A DNA stretch of 64,000 bases, taken from Ostrinia nubilalis (Eukaryota; Arthropoda; Insecta; Lepidoptera; Crambidae). The stretch covers positions 6,798,001-6,862,000 of the forward strand of contig NC_087119.1 of assembly GCF_963855985.1 (NCBI RefSeq), written 5' to 3'. Positions 58,272 through 64,000 of this stretch are shown one piece after another. The notes under the pieces are model-generated. The model saw only the letters and a list, made by a program, of their open reading frames with translations. It made no database searches and was not told the DNA's origin. Position 1 is the first letter of the stretch. Each line of letters starts with the position of its first letter. The position numbers were made by a program, and so were the translations under genes.

Positions 58272-58371
58272 CAAAGCTGGATGCGGGCGGCGCAGGATCG
58301 GTCTTTGTGGAGAGCCTTGGGGGAGGCCTTTGTCCCGCAGTGGACATCTTTCGGCTGAAACGAACGAACGA
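58272..58371 (+). mobile_element. 100-bp RTE LINE insertion with 10-bp TSD
   Basis: A severely 5'-truncated RTE tail. It encodes SWMRAAQDRSLWRALGEAF, then VPQWTSFG and a stop, followed by AACGAACGAACGA. It is flanked by exact ACTTAAGTCG (58262-58271 and 58372-58381). Unit 2 of the local duplication lacks it. Confidence 0.85.
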
Positions 58372-58894
58372 ACTTAAGTCGACAAGTTCATCTGTATATC
58401 ACAGTTCCATCTCCAAACTGATTTGTAACACTCAGGCAGTTCGATTTTATTAACACCACTGTCCGATGCATATAATATTCAGAAAGTACATACAAAACTA
58501 ATCAAACTCTAGACTAGATTAAACGCTTTGATTGGGCATTGGCATGTGGAGTCGACTAATCAGTCTTGAAAGTTTGCAACGAAATCGAATCTTCGTTTCC
58601 GAATACAGCCCTCTAGAGATCGACTCGGCCCTATACAAACCATTTCCATTACAATAATAAAATATTCCCTACTCCGTTCTAAGTGCGCTATGTAGTTAAA
58701 TTATCAAAACACGTTACACAATTAAGGCGAGAAGTTCATCTGTAAATAACAGTCCCGTTTCCAAACTGACTTGTGATTCGATTTTATTAAGACCACACTG
58801 ACCGATGCATACATTCAAAACTCTATTCGAACTTGAGACTAGATTAATTGCTTTTATTGGCCTGTAGATTCGACTAATCAATCTTGAAGTTTGC

Positions 58895-58902
58895 ATCCAA
58901 AT
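58895..58902. repeat. 8-bp target-site duplication, left
   Basis: ATCCAAAT, repeated exactly at 60279-60286. Confidence 0.85.
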
Positions 58903-60278
58903 CTCAGATCATAGAAAGAGAATAGATATGAAGTCGCGCGTAACTACAACGAGAACCAGTGTCCCCACATTTCCCCCACCACAGCTCCCACACACACATT
59001 CAACTGTGTAAAAACAAAGCGACTGAGAGTCTACGACAACATGTGCAACCGGCTTAAAAGTGCTGTGATTGGTCAGAAGGCGTGCCTTATGGCCAATCAA
59101 TGGCCGCGTGACGTGACGCACACTTTGAAAAAAGCAATTAGAGAGAAGAAAGATAAAATGGAGTCGATAAGATATCGATACTTTAAATCCTGGGGGCAAG
59201 GCTCGAAATTGGTTTAAAAAATGCTTGTATGAAAACCTTTTTATTATTATACGTTATTATTATGTTCTTTAACGATTTTTGCATAAAGGAGTCAGTTCCA
59301 TTTTGTATGGACGAAAAACTCAGAATCAATTATTGGGACTAAATGAAGTTACCTTATATTAATTTACCCCAACCAAAGCTCAATGTCGTTATCGATGGAG
59401 TATAGAAGTTATAGACTGACAAAGTTTGTATGAAAAGTCATGGGTTAAGTAGGTACTTGCGATTTTTACCAGTATTTACAATATTGGTAATATATTATTA
59501 TTTACTTTAATAATAATAACAGGATCACTGTAATTATTATTAACTACTATCGCGCATTAACTTTTTAATTATGGCGAAATTCGTACCGCCTATGTTTATC
59601 AAAAATAATGCCTATATTAGGCTTTCAACTAGCTCTTATAGTAATTACATAGTTGACAGTTACTAATCCCTTCTACTATTGTTGTTTTTGTAAAAACTTA
59701 AAAATCGCAAGCAACTCATGATTTTTTCATTCAAAATTAGAAAATAGAAAATAATAATTTAATTCTATTTATCGATAATAGGAAACCGTATTAGAACACG
59801 AGCCCTGCACTATGTTACGACCGGCACATGCGGCCGTACTGTGTATTTTCACGCGTCAGTGGATATCGGAAGAAATAAAATACATTGCGCAGTAGTTACG
59901 CATGACATAAAGTGGTTGCTAACTAAATCGTCAATGTACAACGTGTTTGAATTTTTATCACCACTAATTTCGATATCGCAGTAAATGTCACGGCACTGAA
60001 TTCGTTCGTAAAAATGTTTAGTTTTTTTTATTTATAAGCAAAATACCAATGGATTTGCAATACTTACATGTGGTAAATGACTTCATTGTTCCTGTAGTTC
60101 TTCGTTTCACTTATGTTATTGCACGTTACGACGCATTATCCAACAATATCGGAGAACATTTCCTCAGTACGACTGAATCGCGACTAACCTGGCGTCGCGG
60201 GCGATGTTCGTTTCTGGGCATATCGCGGAGACACGCGCCACGCCCCCGTTTCACATCTATTCCCTTCTATGATCTGAG
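58903..60278. mobile_element. 8-bp-TSD DNA transposon family, copy B
   Basis: Inverse orientation of copy A, with ends CTCAGATCATAGAAAGAGAA and the inverse of CTCAGATCATAGAAGGGAAT. Exact ATCCAAAT flanks. It retains about 290 bp (about 59370-59660) missing from copy A and lacks copy A's TA-element. The open stretches at 58909-59199 (minus) and 60049-60282 (plus) recur in copy A but have no recognisable domain and run into the ends. Confidence 0.9.
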
Positions 60279-60286
60279 ATCCAAAT
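60279..60286. repeat. 8-bp target-site duplication, right
   Basis: ATCCAAAT, identical to 58895-58902. Confidence 0.85.
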
Positions 60287-60398
60287 CGAATCTTCGTTTC
60301 CGAATACAGCCCTCTAGCGACTCTAAACAATTTCCATTACAATAATATAATATTCCCTACTCCGTTCGAAGTGCGCCATGTAATTAAAGTATCAAAAT

Positions 60399-61065
60399 CT
60401 ACTCGCGGCGTAGATGTTGAAAGTTGCAATTAGCGGAGTTAAGCCACGAGGTTACCGAAATTCAGAACACGATAAAATATTATCAAACCTTACATTTACC
60501 TTATGAAAACTATAATAATGATTCAAAGAATTGTACGAAAAATGTTGGTAAAGTATTTTTTACAAATGACAGGAATATGGCGTTTCCTAAATGATTGAGA
60601 CATTTTTTTAAAGATTTGAATTCAAATGGCTGATAAAACCTAACATTTTGAAAACTACACTACTACCTACCTACTACGATTTAGGAAAGGTGTATAGAAA
60701 ACGAAAAAGGATACTTAATATCCACCTAGGTACTGCTGATCAATTTACCTAATTACTTACGCACGAGTTAATAAATTTAGAACAACAGAATGAAATACAA
60801 TCAAACAATTAATGAAACCCATCTCATAAAGAAGTTTGAATTCTGTATTTTGAAACAATTGAGAAGGTACAAAAACGCTAATAGTACCCATGTCACGAGG
60901 CAACTTAATTCTGAGGAACGCGATAAAATATATTAAAGAAATAAATGAAACCTGCCTCATGAAGGCCCAAGGAAAAATATTTGCTGAAAAATATTACAGC
61001 GCCATAAAGTTTGTTTTTTCGTAAATAAATTGTTACAGAAAGAAAGTATTGCTCAATCGTCAAGT
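60399..61065. other. AT-rich DNA, nothing recognised
   Basis: GAA..TGAAACC..CTCAT.AAG phrases recur near 60810 and 60945, a weak local duplication. Confidence 0.4.
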
Positions 61066-61068
61066 TAA

Positions 61069-61266
61069 GGCCGATTGTAGACATCCGTTTTTTCACCGGA
61101 CGACGGACCGTCAAAAAACGGATATCCTTTGTTTGCTGTCAATTTTCTCGCCGGACCTATGTCCGATGCATGTGCACACGTTCATTATAAACCATACGCC
61201 ACCGCTTAATCCGGTGAAAAAATCGGGCCGTTGTCCGGTCAAAAAAACGGATGTTTACAAGCGGCC
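61069..61266. mobile_element. PIF/Harbinger-like MITE, 198 bp
   Basis: Inverted ends of about 40 bp (GGCCGATTGTAGACATCCGT and the inverse of GGCCGCTTGTAAACATCCGT). TAA flanks both sides (61066-61068, 61267-61269). The 99-residue open frame across it is an artefact. Confidence 0.8.
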
Positions 61267-61269
61267 TAA

Positions 61270-62633
61270 GGGTCACGTTTTATTTTATGTTTATGATAGA
61301 ACGCTAAAAGTTAACTTACTTCGGAGACAGTTTTTTAAAATCAACTGATTTATCAATACAATTTCAAATTGAGTAGTAGTAGATAAAATAATCGGAATAG
61401 CTCCAAGTTCACATACCTACATAATTTTAAATAGACATTTTTATGAGCCACTTCGAGAAATTATTTGTGAATAGGGTCCGGTCCTCTATTGAAATAAATT
61501 CTATTTTCAAATGTAGATTTATTTTTCGTTATTACAACCACAAATTACCTAGCAAGTACAACTCTACCCACGAGCATAAAACGTGCTTACATTCTATTTC
61601 AAGGTACCGTAATATGCTACAGCTCTCAAATTCAAAATCCAGACTGAATTTCAAACACATCACTGCCGAGGGGTTTTGAATCAGTAATTAGGGCAACGTT
61701 TGGTAGACAATGGTTCGCTACACAGTAAGATACATATGCGAGTGGGGCCGTAACGAACCACCAAACCGAATGCATTTCATTAGAGGACATGTACTCGAAC
61801 ATGTCAATGATACTCAACCCTACAACGCGCACGAGCTAACGATACCTAAAGATTTTTGTGGAATCAGAAGAATCCTCAGAGAAAAAAAGTGAGTTAGAAA
61901 CGGAGTGTACAAATAAGCTTCATCTTTTCAATAAGTATTGGAATCTTTTGATAGATACTCGTACAGAGAATTCGATGAAAGCATGTGTAGTTTCATAAGA
62001 AAATCCTTCGGCTTATCTATTCCAATAGTGCCTAATATTACAATGTATCGCCAGATTATCCTAATTACGGCGTATTCCACTAATTAAACAGAGTTTAGTG
62101 TTTAATCTGCAGTAATCAATGTATTCTGTGCCTAAAGCAAGCTTAGTTTCATATTAATAATTGGCAATTGCAAATGGAATCGTGCTCTACTCACTCAACC
62201 CACATAACAAATCTAAACCTGTACGGTTAGAGTTACAATCGATTTTTTTTGCTTGCCATTGTATTTTATATCAGTTTTTGGCCAAAATATGATTTAAAAT
62301 TTAAAATGTCTTAGCAATGAGTTGTTTTAAACATTTCGAACGTCCAACTCGGTCGTTTGATCAAATTTCCTACTTTGAGAAATTAATTATTTTTATAGCA
62401 AACTTGGTCGAAGTTTGTATCTTTAGAGACTTACTTGAGTTAAACTCACTGATATTTTGTGCATATTTAATCTTGAAGTTAAAGAAGTAAACGTCTTGTT
62501 GCACTGAAACCGTTTTTAAGCTACTTTTAAAACAATAATTTTCTTGTGTTTTCGGTTTGTGCAAAATACGAATTGAAACAATACGTTCGATACGAAAATT
62601 TTATGAGTACTTTCTTTAAACTACCTAATTATC
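61270..62633. other. AT-rich DNA, nothing recognised
   Basis: No coding support. Confidence 0.4.
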
Positions 62634-62697
62634 TTTTCATTAATTAGGAAAAGTAGATACCTAAATAATTTATCTACTTTTCCTAATGAATGAAAGA
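62634..62697. repeat. Short palindrome, about 26-bp arms
   Basis: TTTTCATTAATTAGGAAAAG...GATA pairs with TATC...CTTTTCCTAATGAATGAAAG around a 12-bp loop. Confidence 0.7.
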
Positions 62698-62866
62698 AGA
62701 CAAAGAGGTAACATACATTATTTTGGCAGTAAGTGCTACTAAGTAACACTAACAACCCATTTGGGGTTGAAATCCCTGGGTTCCCAGGTTGAGTTGGCCT
62801 GCCAGTGCGAAGTTGAGACGAGGGAGACAATATTTGGAGGAAGGTTAGCATAGCCCGGCACCTACT

Positions 62867-62940
62867 TTCCCTAATTTTTAAGTGACCCCTATGGTAGTAC
62901 AGGAATTTTGTTTTCTAAGGGGTCACTTAAAAATTAGGGA
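62867..62940. repeat. Foldback, about 25-bp arms
   Basis: TCCCTAATTTTTAAGTGACC and its inverse GGTCACTTAAAAATTAGGGA surround 26 bp. No clear target duplication. Confidence 0.75.
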
Positions 62941-62990
62941 TTGGTGGTGAAAACGGGCATAAGTGTGTATAGTATTATGTCACCGTAACA

Positions 62991-63105
62991 TTGTGAATTC
63001 CGTCAGATTATAATCTGACGTAGTTAGATTACAATCTAACCTAACCTAACCCACTGTTAGTTTACAGTCTCACGCGTTATATTATAAACTGACGGAGTTC
63101 ACAAT
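62991..63105. mobile_element. MITE with TTGTGAAYTCCGTCAG inverted ends
   Basis: Ends TTGTGAATTCCGTCAG and CTGACGGAGTTCACAA. A perfect 20-bp palindrome (CGTCAGATTATAATCTGACG, 63001-63020) lies at the left end, and GTTAGATTACAATCTAAC follows. No certain TSD. Confidence 0.65.
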
Positions 63106-63222
63106 TTCGCGTTGACATATACATCTAAAAAAATAAATAAAATAAAATAAGTTAATTTTTTTTTAACCTATTTCACTATACATAATATTACAAATTATAA
63201 CTAGAGGTAAGAAAAAAATCAT

Positions 63223-63480
63223 TTAAACTAAAATAGTATTCTCGGCATTCGGCTTATCTCTCCTCTTAACAGCTTGTCTTTCGACAAAGGCCTCCTCTAA
63301 GGATTTCCATTTGTTTCTGTCCTTTGCTGTACGTAACCATTCTGGCCCAGCTACTTGCTTCAAATCGTCTTCCCATCGCTTTGGTTGTCTTCCTCTACTT
63401 CTTCTGCTTTCTCTAGGGTACCATTCCGTAATTATTCTGGTCCATTTCTCTTTCTTGAACCAGTGAAGTTGCCAGTAATA
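63223..63480 (-). pseudogene. RTE-type LINE C-terminus, third family
   Basis: The minus strand is open from about 63480 to a stop at 63223-63225. It reads KWTRIITEWYPRESRRSRGR, then PKRWEDDLKQVAGPEWLRTA, KDRNKWKSLEEAFVERQ and ends KPNAENTILV. The W.PR..RR.RGR..KRW.DD pattern is the RTE-clade C-terminus, but the sequence and the 3' end (no CAT or GAAC run) differ from the other families here. Only this tail is present. Confidence 0.8.
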
Positions 63481-63484
63481 TTGA

Positions 63485-64000
63485 ATTGTGTTAACTTAGG
63501 TTAAGTTATATACATCTAAGTATTTCCTAATTAAGGAAATTACACTTGAATACAATCCGAACTCTGACTGCTCTTGCCAAAACCCTCACGTAGCCGTAAT
63601 CTACGTCTGAAACAATAATTTAACGAACTCAATGCAATTTCGTCGTGACATTCAAAGTGGCATGTTCGTTAAAACGCTCAAAATGTACGATGTTTGTAAT
63701 TGATTTGAGTGCATTATTTTAATCAAGTTTTAATCAGTGTATTCCCAGAACTAAGCAAACAGAACTGGGATTCAGACCTCACGTTTGTATTAAATGCTTA
63801 ACGTACTCGTAAGTTAATTTTAACATTCGGTCTCGGTTCGTTTCTGTTGAAAATTCAGTTACCGTCCATGAAATTTGCTTTTTATCTGAATTGCATTCAA
63901 CGTGGATGGGTAACTTGAGCCCGTTTCGATGGTAGTATTTTAATACTACCCCTGTATTGCGATTGTTTTTTTGTTTTGTGATTGACGTCATTGAATATTG
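63485..64000. other. AT-rich DNA to window end, nothing recognised
   Basis: The 70-residue minus frame at 63779-63991 is unsupported. Confidence 0.4.

Larger units (their letters stand above)
58253..60398. repeat. Local tandem duplication split by a transposon
   Basis: Unit 1 is about 58253-58712. Unit 2 is about 58713-58902 plus 60287-60398. Shared phrases include AAGTTCATCTGTA, GATTCGATTTTATTAA, CGATGCATA, CGAATCTTCGTTTCCGAATA and TATTCCCTACTCCGTTC. Unit 1 carries the small RTE insertion and unit 2 the copy B transposon, so the duplication came first. Confidence 0.85.

Noticed and set aside
49734..60345. Almost identical proteins predicted at 49734-49967 and 60049-60282, and at 51557-51757 and 58909-59199
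   Set aside because: They are the two copies of one transposon; similarity reflects recent DNA copying, and the frames run into the terminal repeats.
63030..63052. Telomere-like CCTAACCTAACC
   Set aside because: Only about two repeats of the insect TTAGG motif, inside a MITE; too short for interstitial telomeric sequence.
1..64000. CRISPR arrays, operons, prokaryotic or viral genes
   Set aside because: No regularly spaced short repeats with unique spacers and no dense coding; the minisatellite units are contiguous. All polymerase-like frames are LINE-type.

Overview
The window looks like 64 kb of non-coding DNA from a moth or butterfly (Lepidoptera). It is AT-rich, has no long host open reading frame, and is full of repeats typical of that order: short Helitron-like elements that start ACTAGCT..CCCGCG and end near TATTAGTA(G/T)A; RTE-type LINE 3' ends followed by (CAT)n or (GAAC)n; a tRNA-derived SINE; and many MITE families. 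The assignment rests on remembered repeat motifs and not on a search.

Host signal is thin. A CpG-rich block at about 19.83-20.45 kb ends in a strong splice donor (GAG|GTAAGT) and is best read as promoter plus untranslated first exon of a plus-strand gene. If so, most of the rest of the window is intron. Two isolated micro-exon candidates on the plus strand lie at 15156-15204 (open in two frames) and 24135-24190 (in-frame stops, late ATG).

The rest is a mobile-element landscape whose insertion order can be read from target-site duplications (TSDs). Region 2.07-7.14 kb: a hAT-like element (perfect 8-bp TSD) holds a TA-flanked transposon with a broken DUF4817-type transposase exon, a foldback, and a second hAT-like element that carries a 103-bp minisatellite. 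Region 26.14-28.91 kb: a hAT-like element with perfect 8-bp TSD filled with pieces of several LINEs in both orientations. Region 34.3-35.2 kb: a near-perfect 145-bp-arm palindrome next to an exact 106-bp tandem duplication. Region 39.57-40.49 kb: a hAT-like element with a nested MITE. Region 42.5-47.96 kb: a CR1/Jockey-group LINE cut by a TA-element that is itself cut by a 354-bp hAT MITE. Regions 49.74-51.85 and 58.90-60.28 kb: two inverted copies of one 8-bp-TSD family; one copy carries a further TA-element, a Helitron-like piece is nested in that, and the other copy gives the empty site. Region 53.80-55.23 kb: an element with 9-bp TSD (Mutator-like) that holds a Helitron-like piece and a SINE. 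MITEs with TWA target sites (PIF/Harbinger-like) are scattered throughout.

No intact autonomous transposase, host coding gene, RNA gene or CRISPR array could be supported. The most unusual points are two TA-elements that share about 2.2 kb of interior but have different terminal repeats, the hAT-like families whose subterminal DNA is built from a family-specific short word, and several self-documenting insertions with empty sites in the same window.
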